A stretch of DNA of 64,000 nt from Bdellovibrio bacteriovorus HD100 (GTDB lineage: Bacteria > Bdellovibrionota > Bdellovibrionia > Bdellovibrionales > Bdellovibrionaceae): assembly GCF_000196175.1 (NCBI RefSeq), contig NC_005363.1:1860001-1924000 (forward strand), read 5' to 3'. Positions 33,220 to 42,381 of this stretch are shown one piece after another (the stretch's first letter is position 1; every line of letters starts with the position of its first letter). Made by a program: the position numbers and the translations under genes. The notes beneath the pieces were generated by a model that did not search any database, was not told where the DNA came from, and saw nothing but the letters and a program-made list of their open reading frames with translations.

Positions 33220-34218
33220 CTAAAACGCTTCGTCGAAGGCAACTGCGCCGGATACGCCTGTTTGGTATGCGGAAACGCGTCTTTCGAAGAAGTTGGCAAG
33301 TTCTTGCATGTCCTGAAGTTCCATGAAGATGAACGGATTCTTCACGTTGTAGCGTGGAGCAATGTTCAGGCTTTCAAGGCGTTGATCAGCGCAGTACTCA
33401 AGATATTGTCTCATGTCTTTCGCAGACAGGCCGGCAACACCCAGGTTCAGTACGTCGTGAGCAAACTCCATCTCGCATTCGATGGCGTCTTCAAGCATTT
33501 GCACAACCATGTCTTCCATTTGCTGGTTGAACAATTCTGGCTCTTCTTTGCGAGCTGTTTTAACAACTTCGATCGCGAAGGCCATGTGCATGGACTCATC
33601 ACGGAAGACCCAGTTGGTACCAGACGCCAAACCAGCCAAAAGACCTTTGGAGCGCAGGAAGTAAACGTAGGCGAAGGCTGCATAGAAGAACAGACCTTCA
33701 ACGCAAGTTGCGAAGCAGATCAGATTCATCAGGAAGCGGCGACGATCTTCGATCGTGTTCAGCTCTGTCAGTTCGTTGATGGAATCAATCCACTTGTAGC
33801 AGAAGTCGGCTTTCTTTTTGATGGACGGAATGTTTTCAACAGCTGCGAAAGCTTCCGCGCGCTCATCTGGATTTGGAATGTAGTTATCCAAAAGTGTCAG
33901 ATAGAACTGAACGTGCAAAGCTTCTTCATAAAGCTGACGGGACAAGTACATGCGACCCTCTGGAGAGTTCACGTGCTTGTAGAGGTTCAACACCAGGTTG
34001 TTACCCACGATAGAGTCACCCGTTGCGAAGAAAGCCACCAAACGACGGATCAGATGTTTTTCTGATTCAGTCATTTTGGAGTGCAGGTCCACAAGGTCTG
34101 TAGAGAAATCAACTTCGTCCACAGTCCAGGTGTTCTTGATCCCGTTTTTGTACATTTCGTAGAAAATCGGGTATTTCATCGGGCGCAAAGTCAGGTCAAA
34201 GCCAGGATCCAAAATCAT
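33220..34218 (-). CDS. nrdB: Class Ia ribonucleotide reductase, beta subunit
   Basis: 332 residues from the ATG at 34218, preceded by TTGGAG at a 6-base spacing. NrdB houses the di-iron tyrosyl radical. Ligands at E. coli-like spacing are D68, E99, H102, E174, E208 and H211, and the radical tyrosine is Y106, four residues after H102 as in E. coli Y122. So a class Ia rather than tyrosine-less Ic enzyme. nrdA lies upstream on the same strand, separated by a 140-base hairpin-rich spacer. Codon use looks strongly expressed. Confidence 0.95.
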   Translation of the reverse strand: MILDPGFDLTLRPMKYPIFYEMYKNGIKNTWTVDEVDFSTDLVDLHSKMTESEKHLIRRLVAFFATGDSIVGNNLVLNLYKHVNSPEGRMYLSRQLYEEALHVQFYLTLLDNYIPNPDERAEAFAAVENIPSIKKKADFCYKWIDSINELTELNTIEDRRRFLMNLICFATCVEGLFFYAAFAYVYFLRSKGLLAGLASGTNWVFRDESMHMAFAIEVVKTARKEEPELFNQQMEDMVVQMLEDAIECEMEFAHDVLNLGVAGLSAKDMRQYLEYCADQRLESLNIAPRYNVKNPFIFMELQDMQELANFFERRVSAYQTGVSGAVAFDEAF

Positions 34219-34358
34219 AAAAAACTCCAAAAAAAGTACGCGCTAAAATGCGCTGGTTTAGCTTGTGGGACTGTCGTCCCGTCAGCTCTCCGCAGCTGCC
34301 GCTGCAGGTTCGGCTTCGGGGGCTTGTGCCCCCTTAGCACTCCGCGGGCAAGCCGCGA
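34219..34358 (-). other. Hairpin-rich spacer between nrdA and nrdB
   Basis: The 140-base gap contains GGGAC-TGTC-GTCCC (about 34269-34282), GGGGGC-TTGT-GCCCCC (about 34317-34332) and GCGC-N6-GCGC followed by a T-run just before the nrdB ribosome site. These could protect the mRNA 3' end of nrdA, tune the subunit ratio, or be repeats of the GC-rich intergenic type. Confidence 0.5.
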
Positions 34359-36764
34359 TTACTGACAAGCTTCGCAGGCTTCTGGGTTTTCCAGGGAGCA
34401 TGCGATGACTTCTGCGTCAGAGTAAGACTTCTTGGCTTCTTGAGCAGGAGCTGCGTCCATCATGCTTTCAGAAGCTGTTGGATTTGCAGAGTTGCTGGAA
34501 GCTTTCACAGTCGTTTTTGCGATTTTGGTCGCAGGACGAGAGCGAAGGTAATAAGTCGTCTTCACACCTTTTTTCCATGCATACATGTACATGGAGGAAA
34601 GTTTGCCGATAGTCGGGCTTTCCTGGAACAAGTTCAAAGATTGAGCCTGATCGATGTAGGCGCCACGGTCGGCAGCCATATCAACCAAGGACTTCATCGG
34701 GATTTCCCAAACAGTGCGGTACAATTCCTTGATTTGTGGAGGAATCATCGCCACGTCCTGGATAGAGCCGTCCTGAAGTTTGATTTCGTTACGAACTTCC
34801 TCAGTCCAGATGCCCATCGCTTTCAAGTCACTCACAAGGTACTTGTTGATCTGCATGAATTCTCCGGAAAGAGTCTCACGCTTGAACAAGTTGGAAACTT
34901 GCGGCTCGATCGCTTCGTAGCAACCCACGATGGAAGCAATAGTTGCTGTTGGAGCAATCGCGATCATCAAAGAGTTTCTCAGGCCGTGCTTTTTGATTTT
35001 CTCTTTCAACTTCTCGAAACGCTCTGGTTGAGAAGGTGTCACACCCCAAAGGTCGTATTGCAACAAACCTTTGGCTGCTTTTGTCTGCTCGAAGGCGCCG
35101 TGAGGGCCGTGTTTTTCAGACAATTCACAGGAAGTAACCAATGCATTGTAATAGATCTCTTCCTGAACTTTAGCAGAAAGATCACGAGCCGCTGCAGAGT
35201 CAAACGGAAGCTTCATAAGGAACAAAGCATCCTGCAGACCCATCACGCCCAGACCCACTGGACGCCATTTGTGGTTGGAGTCCTGAGCTGTTGGGATCGG
35301 GTAGAAGTTGATGTCCACAACGCGGTCCAGGTATTTCACAGCCGTGCGAACAGAACGAGCCAGTTTTTCGAAGTTGAACTGACCGTTTTCCACGTGGCGA
35401 GCCAGATTCACGGAACCTAGGTTGCACACTGCAGTTTCTTTGTCAGAGGTCACTTCAAGGATCTCTGTGCACAGGTTGGAAAGGTGGATCACATTTCCAG
35501 CTTCGCCAGTCTGGTTGGCTTTCAAATTCGCATGGTCTTTGAAAGTCATCCAGCCGTTACCAGTCTGAGCCAATGTTTTCATCATACGGCTGTACAGGTC
35601 GCGAGCTTTAAGTTGTTTAATGTAAAGTTTCTTTTCTTCGGCTTCAACGTAAGCTTTTTCGAACTCTTCACCGTAAGTGTCCACGAAATGAGGAACCACT
35701 TTCGGGTCGAACAAAGACCACATCGCATCAGCTTCAACGCGCTTCATGAACAAGTCTGGAACCCAGTTTGCCAAGTTCAGGTTGTGCGCACGTTTTGCTT
35801 CGTCACCCGTGTTGTCGCGAAGTTCAAGGAACTCCTCGATGTCACCGTGCCAAGTTTCAAGATAAACGCAGGCTGCCCCTTTACGTTTACCACCCTGATT
35901 GACCGCCGCAACGGAAGAATCCATTGTTTTCAGCCAAGGGATGATACCGTTGGAGTGACCGTTGGTTCCTTTGATCAAAGAACCACGGGAACGAACGCGG
36001 GAGTAAGCCACGCCGATACCGCCGGCGAATTTGGACAGAAGGGCGATGTCCGTGTATTTCTGATAGATGGCAGACAAGTCATCGCTTGGAGAATCCAAAA
36101 GATAACAAGAAGACATCTGCGGACGCATGGTTCCGGAGTTGAACAAAGTCGGGGTGGACGGCATGTAGTCGTGAGAGGAGATCAAGCGATAGAACTCGAT
36201 AGCCTCTTCCACGGATTGCGCCAGACCGCAGGCAACACGCATGAAGAAGTATTGAGGAGTCTCAAACACCTGACGAGTTGTTGGGTTTTTCAACAGATAA
36301 CGGTCGTAAACAGTTCTTAGACCGAAGTATTCGAAACGGTCTGTTCTGTACGGCTCGATAGCTGCGCAAAGAGCTGCCTTGTTGGTTTCAACGAATTTGT
36401 AAGTGTGCTCAGCAAGAAGACCTGCCTGATAGCCGAAGCTGACAGAGTCCGCGAAAGATTGGATCTTCTGAGAACGAACTTCTTCGTCAATATATGTGGA
36501 AAGAAGGCGGGCCGCCAGACGGGAATACTCTGGGTCTTCGCCGATCAGCAAAGAAGCTGTCTGGATGCAAAGGTTATCCAATTCCTTTGTGGAAGCGCCG
36601 TCGTAAAGACCGCTGATCGCCTTGGTGGCAACACGCAAAGGATCCACCTGAGTCAACCCCTGGCAGTTCTTGGTTACGCGCTCAACGATTTTTGTCACGT
36701 CCACTGGCTCCAGTGTGCCATCGCGCTTTTTAACTCTCATGATGTGAGCTGTTGTTTCCAACAT
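34359..36764 (-). CDS. nrdA: Class Ia ribonucleotide reductase, alpha subunit
   Basis: 801 residues from the ATG at 36764 (AGAGGGGAT upstream); the longer start at 36857 lies outside the ribosome site. The N-terminal ATP-cone starts at about residue 8 (IMRVKKRDGTLEPVDVTKI). Active-site parts: SSCYLL, the N-x-C-x-E motif in SNLCTEI, AVCNLGSVNL, and the radical-transfer pair YY in TTYYLRSRP. A C-terminal Cys pair (EACEACQ) is the thioredoxin-reducible shuttle. NrdR box upstream at 36945-36960. Confidence 0.96.
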   Translation of the reverse strand: MLETTAHIMRVKKRDGTLEPVDVTKIVERVTKNCQGLTQVDPLRVATKAISGLYDGASTKELDNLCIQTASLLIGEDPEYSRLAARLLSTYIDEEVRSQKIQSFADSVSFGYQAGLLAEHTYKFVETNKAALCAAIEPYRTDRFEYFGLRTVYDRYLLKNPTTRQVFETPQYFFMRVACGLAQSVEEAIEFYRLISSHDYMPSTPTLFNSGTMRPQMSSCYLLDSPSDDLSAIYQKYTDIALLSKFAGGIGVAYSRVRSRGSLIKGTNGHSNGIIPWLKTMDSSVAAVNQGGKRKGAACVYLETWHGDIEEFLELRDNTGDEAKRAHNLNLANWVPDLFMKRVEADAMWSLFDPKVVPHFVDTYGEEFEKAYVEAEEKKLYIKQLKARDLYSRMMKTLAQTGNGWMTFKDHANLKANQTGEAGNVIHLSNLCTEILEVTSDKETAVCNLGSVNLARHVENGQFNFEKLARSVRTAVKYLDRVVDINFYPIPTAQDSNHKWRPVGLGVMGLQDALFLMKLPFDSAAARDLSAKVQEEIYYNALVTSCELSEKHGPHGAFEQTKAAKGLLQYDLWGVTPSQPERFEKLKEKIKKHGLRNSLMIAIAPTATIASIVGCYEAIEPQVSNLFKRETLSGEFMQINKYLVSDLKAMGIWTEEVRNEIKLQDGSIQDVAMIPPQIKELYRTVWEIPMKSLVDMAADRGAYIDQAQSLNLFQESPTIGKLSSMYMYAWKKGVKTTYYLRSRPATKIAKTTVKASSNSANPTASESMMDAAPAQEAKKSYSDAEVIACSLENPEACEACQ

Positions 36765-36944
36765 GGCTGTATCCCCTCTGCCCAGTTCCGTTTGGGCAAA
36801 AAAATCCCGCCCCAAGATCTTCACCCCTCGCAAAGACTTAGGTCTGGTTAAATGCATATATAAAGTTGTATGGTAATTGGTGAGAACGAAGTTGCTAATC
36901 CTTAGCTGTTTCCCTTGAATCCCCCTTAGTTGCCTTTCGGCTTG

Positions 36945-36960
36945 CCACTATATCTAGTGG
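36945..36960. promoter_or_regulatory. NrdR box
   Basis: CCACTATATCTAGTGG matches 13 of 16 positions of the known NrdR consensus (ACACTATATATAGTGT-like). It lies 181-196 bases upstream of nrdA. NrdR boxes usually occur in pairs; the only candidate partner (CATATCCATATG at 36975-36986) is degenerate and off the usual spacing. The nrdR gene is not in this window. Confidence 0.7.
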
Positions 36961-37231
36961 TCTCTAATTGGTGACATATCCATATGCCGGGTATCTCTCT
37001 CAATTCCGATCTTGTAATTCTTTCGGAGATGTTTCAAGAACAATTTTAAAAATAACGCCGATTTTTTTGTGACGTTGCCCATCAAATAAGCAGAAAAAGA
37101 CTTCCCCTTGACTCATCTGTCGTGCAAACAAAACTGGCAAGAGCTTGTAATTTTACCTCGTAAAACTAAAGTCCAGTGCTGAAACCTTAAATTTGGGGGC
37201 TTAAAGCTGAAATTTCCCTGTACTGATCTTA

Positions 37232-37248
37232 CACAATCTTAAATTGTG
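37232..37248 (-). terminator. Hairpin downstream of the radical SAM gene
   Basis: Perfect 6-bp inverted repeat CACAAT/ATTGTG with a 5-base loop, 7 bases past the stop. No strong T-run, so low confidence as a terminator. Confidence 0.35.
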
Positions 37249-37254
37249 CAGAAA

Positions 37255-38262
37255 CTAGGCACGGACTGCGTCTGTTCTTTGGGATTTTTCGAACAAACGT
37301 TTCTGCAAAAGCAGGTCGGACTCGTTCAAAGCGGCAAAGTTTTGGGACTGGTAAGAGCCATGGGAGCGCAAAACATCGATAATATGCTGATGTATTCCCA
37401 TCTTGTTTCTTGTCCACTCGGGGGCCACAAGTTCATCCCAGCGCGAAGAGTACGCCGCCAGACGGTGCAAAGCCAAACGCGGGGAAAGATGCTGCAGGAA
37501 CAGCTCCACACGGCGTGTGTAGGTGTCTTTGTCGATCGGTAGGAATTCACCCTTGTGATACATCTCTTCCAGAGGTGTGTTTTTCAGAACGTGCAGGTTG
37601 TGCAGTTTTACGTTGGTGATCGGCAGATCGTTGCAGATCTTCGCGGTTTCAATGATCTGTTCATCAGTTTCCGTGGGACTTCCAAAGATCAGATGAATGC
37701 CCAGATCCACGGTCGTGGAGGAAGCGATTTTGTTAATGGCCGCGATGGAATCTTCTGCCGTGTGCCCCCGGCGCATGAACTCCAGCTGATCATTATAGAA
37801 GCTCTGCACACCCAGTTCGACCGCCACAAACGATTTTTCGTGATACTCCTGCCACAAGTCCAAAACAGACTTGGAAAGGCAGTCCGGACGGGTGCCCACG
37901 GTGAAGCCTTTCACCCAGGGGTAAGACAAAGCCACATCGAAATTGTTTCTAAGAGCGGACACCTTGGTGAAGGTGTTGGTGTAGGCCTGGAAATAGATCA
38001 AAAACGCCTTGGCGTTGTACTTGTTGCTGATAATACCGTGGTACTTTTCGATCTGTGCACGAAGTTCCATGGAAAGGCTTTCGGCGTTGGCGGCAGAACC
38101 CCAAACATCGCAAAACACGCAAGTCTGCATGCCTTTCAGGCCACGGCGGTTCGGGCAGTCGTCAACAACAGCAACTGGCACCTTATAAACCTTTTCACCA
38201 AAGAGTTTATTGTAGTGCTCACTGATAGTATGATAGGGAACCCCTAACCAGCCTTTTTCCAT
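37255..38262 (-). CDS. Radical SAM protein of the YhcC/TIGR01212 family
   Basis: 335 residues from the ATG at 38262; a TTG at 38301 would add 13 residues. The [4Fe-4S] motif is Cys in DDCPNRRG, then TCVFC (C-x11-C-x2-C), as in YhcC-type Elp3-like radical SAM proteins. Later: ELGVQSFYNDQL and GIHLIFGSPTET. Substrate of the family is not settled. The divergent MnmC-like gene begins at 38302, so the two share a very short or overlapping promoter; both may relate to RNA modification. Confidence 0.88.
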   Translation of the reverse strand: MEKGWLGVPYHTISEHYNKLFGEKVYKVPVAVVDDCPNRRGLKGMQTCVFCDVWGSAANAESLSMELRAQIEKYHGIISNKYNAKAFLIYFQAYTNTFTKVSALRNNFDVALSYPWVKGFTVGTRPDCLSKSVLDLWQEYHEKSFVAVELGVQSFYNDQLEFMRRGHTAEDSIAAINKIASSTTVDLGIHLIFGSPTETDEQIIETAKICNDLPITNVKLHNLHVLKNTPLEEMYHKGEFLPIDKDTYTRRVELFLQHLSPRLALHRLAAYSSRWDELVAPEWTRNKMGIHQHIIDVLRSHGSYQSQNFAALNESDLLLQKRLFEKSQRTDAVRA

Positions 38263-38301
38263 AGGCACTTTTACAGGTTTTTTCTGCGGGAAGTCAATCA
38301 A

Positions 38302-39057
38302 ATGAAGTCTTGGGCCGATATTGGATTTGAAATTGAGATCACAGGTGATGAAAGTCCCAGTTTACGTCTGTTGGAATCCATCGATGGCGCCACGGATCGC
38401 GGCGAAACCATGCATCACTCGGGCGGAGCCTGCTCTGAAACGCTGATGATCTATGGGCAGCCCGCAGCGCAGGTTCTGCAGAAAGTCCAGAAACCTCATT
38501 TTCTGGTAGTGGGCCTGGGGCTTGGTTACATTGAACTGGTGATCGCCCGTGAAGCTTTACTTATGGGAAAAACCGCGGCTGATGTGGGATTGATCACAAG
38601 TTATGAAAGCGTGCCAGAACTGCGCGAGTTTTTTGTTCAGTGGCTGCATGAGGATCGTGCGAATCTTCATCCGGAAGTGCTGCAGACCTATGATCAGGTT
38701 TTGCAAAGTATTTGCCGCCACACGGATCTGGATCCGCAGGATCTTAAGTTTTTCTTGAAAAATCACTTCTCTGACATCAGTAAAATCAGCGGAGCGCTTT
38801 CTGCCGACGTGGAGTTGGTGTCGAAATATCACTGCATATTATATGATGCCTTCAGCTCCAAGACGTCTCCGCATCTTTGGGAGGAAGAGTTCCTGAATAA
38901 GATTCTGCGCGAAGGGGCTGAAGAGAAAAGCCTTCTGACAACCTATGCTTGCAAGGGCAGTTTGAAGCGCGCTTTGAAATCCCAGGGCTTTGAAGTGGTC
39001 CTGCGTGAGGGGTTTCAAGGCAAACGCAACTCCACTTTGGGTCTTAAAAGCATCTAA
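38302..39057 (+). CDS. MnmC-like SAM-dependent methyltransferase
   Basis: 251 residues. SAM-binding loop VVGLGLGYIEL near residue 75 and the catalytic-region YDAFSSKTSPHLWEEEFL and TTYACKGSLKRALKSQGFEV, typical of the MnmC methyltransferase domain acting on tRNA wobble uridine (mnm5s2U). There is no fused FAD oxidase domain, so it is a stand-alone version. GCGGGAAG lies about 10 bases upstream. Divergent from the radical SAM gene. Confidence 0.85.
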   Translation: MKSWADIGFEIEITGDESPSLRLLESIDGATDRGETMHHSGGACSETLMIYGQPAAQVLQKVQKPHFLVVGLGLGYIELVIAREALLMGKTAADVGLITSYESVPELREFFVQWLHEDRANLHPEVLQTYDQVLQSICRHTDLDPQDLKFFLKNHFSDISKISGALSADVELVSKYHCILYDAFSSKTSPHLWEEEFLNKILREGAEEKSLLTTYACKGSLKRALKSQGFEVVLREGFQGKRNSTLGLKSI

Positions 39058-39121
39058 ATTTGTAACGTTACCCGGGTTGAAAAGACCTTGCTAAATACCA
39101 TCAATAAATCTTTACTTAGTT

Positions 39122-39835
39122 ATGTCTTTGTTTGCGCACGTAACAGCTTTGCTGATTTTGACGTCGGTGGCATCGGCCAAGCCGATAGTTCTGGCGACGT
39201 TCGCCATTCCCTTGATGGTGGAAAGTCCCGAGCGCGGACTTTTTGTGAATCTCACCCGCGAAATCGCGAAACGCAATTCCCGACAGATTGAGATCCTGGT
39301 TTATCCCACGGGGAAAACCCTTTTGGCATTTTCCAACAATAAAGTCGACGGTTTCTTCCCGGCTCTGGATGTGTATGTCCCCCAGGCCACGGCCAAATCC
39401 ACCGCTTTCTATCGTAAGGTGGACTATGTCTTTTACAAAAAGGACAAACCCCTGAGAAGCCTCAAAGATCTTGAAGGCAAAAAGGTCGGTCTGACCTTCC
39501 GCTATCCTTATGTCAGAGAGCTCATCGGCAATAAAAAGATCCGCTTTGAAATGGCGGCCGACGATGTGCTGAATATGAAAAAGTTGGGCAAGGGACTGAT
39601 TGATGCTTTTGTCGTGGAAGAGCGTTCAGGGTTGAAGGCACTGCAACTCAGCGGACAGAAGCAGATTGAGTTTGATCGAAACCAGCCTCTGTCAGAGCAG
39701 GTCGTGTACTATGCGTTTCAGGACAACGAAGACGGCAAACGTCTTGCCGATATTTTTTCTAGGACCATTGAGTCCATGAAAAAAGACGGCAGCCTCGATC
39801 GGGTCCTGACTGAGACCGCCACCACCCCACCTTAG
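39122..39835 (+). CDS. Periplasmic solute-binding protein (family 3 type)
   Basis: 237 residues with signal peptide MSLFAHVTALLILTSVASA. Typical SBP_bac_3 features: ANREIAKRN-type N-lobe start, DGFFPALDVY, SLKDLEGKKVGLTFRYPY and LSEQVVYYAFQ. Probably binds an amino acid or similar small molecule; could also be a sensor rather than a transport component since no permease adjoins. Its stop touches the convergent C45 gene stop. Confidence 0.78.
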   Translation: MSLFAHVTALLILTSVASAKPIVLATFAIPLMVESPERGLFVNLTREIAKRNSRQIEILVYPTGKTLLAFSNNKVDGFFPALDVYVPQATAKSTAFYRKVDYVFYKKDKPLRSLKDLEGKKVGLTFRYPYVRELIGNKKIRFEMAADDVLNMKKLGKGLIDAFVVEERSGLKALQLSGQKQIEFDRNQPLSEQVVYYAFQDNEDGKRLADIFSRTIESMKKDGSLDRVLTETATTPP

Positions 39836-41818
39836 CTATTCCACAGTTCCCAGACGGATCTCGGCATCAAGGACAATGTACAATTGTGCCTCTTCGCCCA
39901 AACTCCACTGCAAATCATAGAGTTCACTTTGGCGAGGGTATTTGGAAATCAAACCTTGTAACAATCCTTGCGCTTCCTGACGGAAAGCTCCTTGGGCAGC
40001 CCGGGATTGTTTTGCCTGAGGCTTCAGGGTTTCCGCGCGGAATCTCCACAGATCCAGCTGGAAGTTTTCATAGTCATGAAGACCTGAACCCAAACGCGCA
40101 GAGATCGTATTCAGACGCTCTTGTGCTTCCGTCAGATCGGTGTAGGCGATATCGCGCTGACCGCTCATGATGTTCTTCGCCGCGCGCAGAACCTTGATCC
40201 GGGCCCACATGAATTCATACGGGAATTCAAACACGCCATCTTGAGCGGCTGTGGCCGAAGCAGTTTCAAGCAACGCCAGGGTGCGATCCAGACCTGCGAT
40301 AGAGCTGTGATCCTGTTCATTGGCGAGATAAGCCTGAATATAGTACTTCATGGAGTCATACCAGGCAGGCTTCGTTGGGTCTTCCCACGCTTTGGTGGTT
40401 CCCAGAATCTCGACCGGAGCCTTTTGTCCTGGACCCAGCAGGCGGAAGCCCACAAAGTGAGAACGGTTGGTCGGGTAAGTTTCAGCCACACTCATCCACC
40501 ATTGCATGCGACCTGGTTGCATCACGTGCGTCGCTGCTGTGTACAGTTTTGTGGTGGTGCGACCAAAGGATCTGGCGCCCACCAGCTCGTCGGTGTGACC
40601 ACTTAAACGATTGATCACCCATTGGGCATCAATTTTTCCGAAATCTTCATTCAGTGTGCGTTCGACATGGGCCAGACGCGCACGGGTTTCCAGGGTTTTA
40701 TTCAGGCTGTATTCATAGCCTTCCTGGCTGGTTTTGCCACCCAGGAAATGATTGCTCTGGCCCAGGAATTTGTTCTGGGCACGACGAGCCACCACCACGG
40801 TATCTCCACTCAACTCTATGGAAGCGGATTCGTCGGTTTTGGCGTCTGAGATAAAGAACGTCCACGCCCCAAAGCCCTTGCGGGTCTGGATCATGGCAAT
40901 AGCTTCATTCAGGTTGCGTGCTTTCAACAGAACGGAATGCAGCAGGTAAGGGGCGATGTCGGATTCACCACGATCATAGCGAATCTGGGTGCCCTCGGTT
41001 TGCAGCTCATGCAAGCTTACGGAAAGACCGTGGCTGTTGATGCCACTGATGCCGCCGGCATAGTGCAGGCCCGCAGAGCCCAGACCCACCGACGTGGTTC
41101 CGTTTTTCTGACGGTTGATCACGATGACCTGTTCAGGTTCATAGAAACCCAAAAGGCCTGTGTCGAAGTTGCGACCATGAAGAAGGGCTCCATCTCTGGA
41201 GCTGCTCGCAGATGCACTGATCCCTGTGCAGCCCATTTTAATGGATCTCAAACCCTGAGCCAGCAGCTTGAAGGGCTTCGCCAGAGTGTTCCCGATAAAA
41301 TAAGGTGCACAAGAGGCAAAAACCTTCAGGGCTCCTTTGCGGGGGCTTTCATCCATCTGTCTTTGCATGGAATCAGCAAAGATAGAGAATTCCACCATGT
41401 AATTGCTTTCTTCAAACGCGCCCCAAGACACCTGGCTTCCGGCGTCTTTTAATCCGCGGTGCAGATTCTTCAAGCCCGTTTTGAATTCATCAGAAACGCT
41501 GGCGCGATAGTTGTCGATCACACATTTTTTAATCAACAGAAGTTGGTCCTGGGATTTTTTGTCCAAAGCTGAAAACGCGCGTTCGGTTCTGACCTGAACA
41601 CCCTTCAAGACACCAGCCTCGATTTCTTTTTTCAGGAAATAGCCATGGAAATAGGCGGTCTCGGAAAAACCACCCTTCAGGTCCAGCACATGCACAGATT
41701 TAGAGGCTCCCGGAGCCTGACAGACAAAGTGTTTTTGACCTTGCAGTTCATTTTTAAGAACACAGTCCGCAAAAGCCGAACCGGGAAGTAAAAGAGCCAG
41801 AATAAGAAGACGCTTCAT
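39836..41818 (-). CDS. Secreted C45-family Ntn acyltransferase/amidohydrolase
   Basis: 660 residues with signal peptide MKRLLILALLLPGSAFA. The self-processing nucleophile is C197 in KMGCTGIS, the GCT motif of C45 (isopenicillin-N acyltransferase-like) enzymes, followed by SSSRDGALLHGRNFD with the conserved Arg/Asp. Autocleavage would give chains of about 180 and 464 residues. These enzymes form or hydrolyse amide bonds between acyl groups and amines. A C-terminal region of about 200 residues beyond the core is unusual. Its start overlaps lysE-like stop as ATGA. Confidence 0.85.
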   Translation of the reverse strand: MKRLLILALLLPGSAFADCVLKNELQGQKHFVCQAPGASKSVHVLDLKGGFSETAYFHGYFLKKEIEAGVLKGVQVRTERAFSALDKKSQDQLLLIKKCVIDNYRASVSDEFKTGLKNLHRGLKDAGSQVSWGAFEESNYMVEFSIFADSMQRQMDESPRKGALKVFASCAPYFIGNTLAKPFKLLAQGLRSIKMGCTGISASASSSRDGALLHGRNFDTGLLGFYEPEQVIVINRQKNGTTSVGLGSAGLHYAGGISGINSHGLSVSLHELQTEGTQIRYDRGESDIAPYLLHSVLLKARNLNEAIAMIQTRKGFGAWTFFISDAKTDESASIELSGDTVVVARRAQNKFLGQSNHFLGGKTSQEGYEYSLNKTLETRARLAHVERTLNEDFGKIDAQWVINRLSGHTDELVGARSFGRTTTKLYTAATHVMQPGRMQWWMSVAETYPTNRSHFVGFRLLGPGQKAPVEILGTTKAWEDPTKPAWYDSMKYYIQAYLANEQDHSSIAGLDRTLALLETASATAAQDGVFEFPYEFMWARIKVLRAAKNIMSGQRDIAYTDLTEAQERLNTISARLGSGLHDYENFQLDLWRFRAETLKPQAKQSRAAQGAFRQEAQGLLQGLISKYPRQSELYDLQWSLGEEAQLYIVLDAEIRLGTVE

Positions 41819-42381
41819 AGAATCCCCACAGAAAGGTAAATTGAAAAGCAGAAGAAACCGCAGGCAGCCACGATTTCGATTTTTCTTAAGAATTTTTTAA
41901 TAGGTCCGTGCAGTCTTTTTAGCCCCCACAAAAGAGCCAGGAAGCTGACTACGAAGGTCAGAAGATACACGACAACTCCCAGCCACAGGGACTGCGCCTC
42001 ACGCAAGTGAACGAACAAACCGGCATAGATCAGGACCAGATGGAAGTTGGAAAGTGTCAAAGCCAGACTCTTGGTGAATCCCTGATGGGGGATTTCAAGT
42101 GACGCTGGCTGCTCTTTGGAAAGCAGAACTTTCAAAGAGTAAGCTGACAGCACCAGGGCGGTCATTGCGGTCAGGGTGACCTTAAGCCATTCCTGGTGAA
42201 ACAACGGGCTTTTTAGCAGGGCCATTGCCAGAAGGATGTAGGCCACATCCCCCAGTAAAAAGCCTGCAATCGAGGACCAGGGCCAGGTGCGGCGGGACAC
42301 CAGGCTGCGAATGATACTGAAGCTTGCCGGCCCCAGCGCAAACGCAGATAAAAATCCCACCGAAATCATCCACAGAATCAT
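41815..42381 (-). CDS. LysE/RhtB family exporter
   Basis: 188 residues, six predicted membrane segments. The family start MISVGFLSAFALGPASFSII with the conserved GP is visible, as is a hydrophobic C-terminal segment (IVAACGFFCFSIYL). LysE-type proteins export amino acids and derivatives. Slightly short for the family. ATGA overlaps join it to the GH3 gene upstream and the C45 gene downstream, so the three are one translational unit. Confidence 0.87.
   Translation of the reverse strand: MILWMISVGFLSAFALGPASFSIIRSLVSRRTWPWSSIAGFLLGDVAYILLAMALLKSPLFHQEWLKVTLTAMTALVLSAYSLKVLLSKEQPASLEIPHQGFTKSLALTLSNFHLVLIYAGLFVHLREAQSLWLGVVVYLLTFVVSFLALLWGLKRLHGPIKKFLRKIEIVAACGFFCFSIYLSVGIL

Larger units (their letters stand above)
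36765..37254 (-). other. 490-base intergenic region upstream of nrdA
   Basis: No gene seen. It holds an NrdR-type box (36945-36960), an AT-rich TATATA at about 36857-36863 that may be a -10 element on the minus strand, and near its far end a CACAAT-CTTAA-ATTGTG hairpin (37232-37248) just past the stop of the radical SAM gene. The rest looks AT-rich and unstructured. Confidence 0.5.

Noticed and set aside
36975-36986. CATATCCATATG as a second NrdR box
   Set aside because: Poor match to the consensus, and its centre is 28 bases from the first rather than a whole number of turns.
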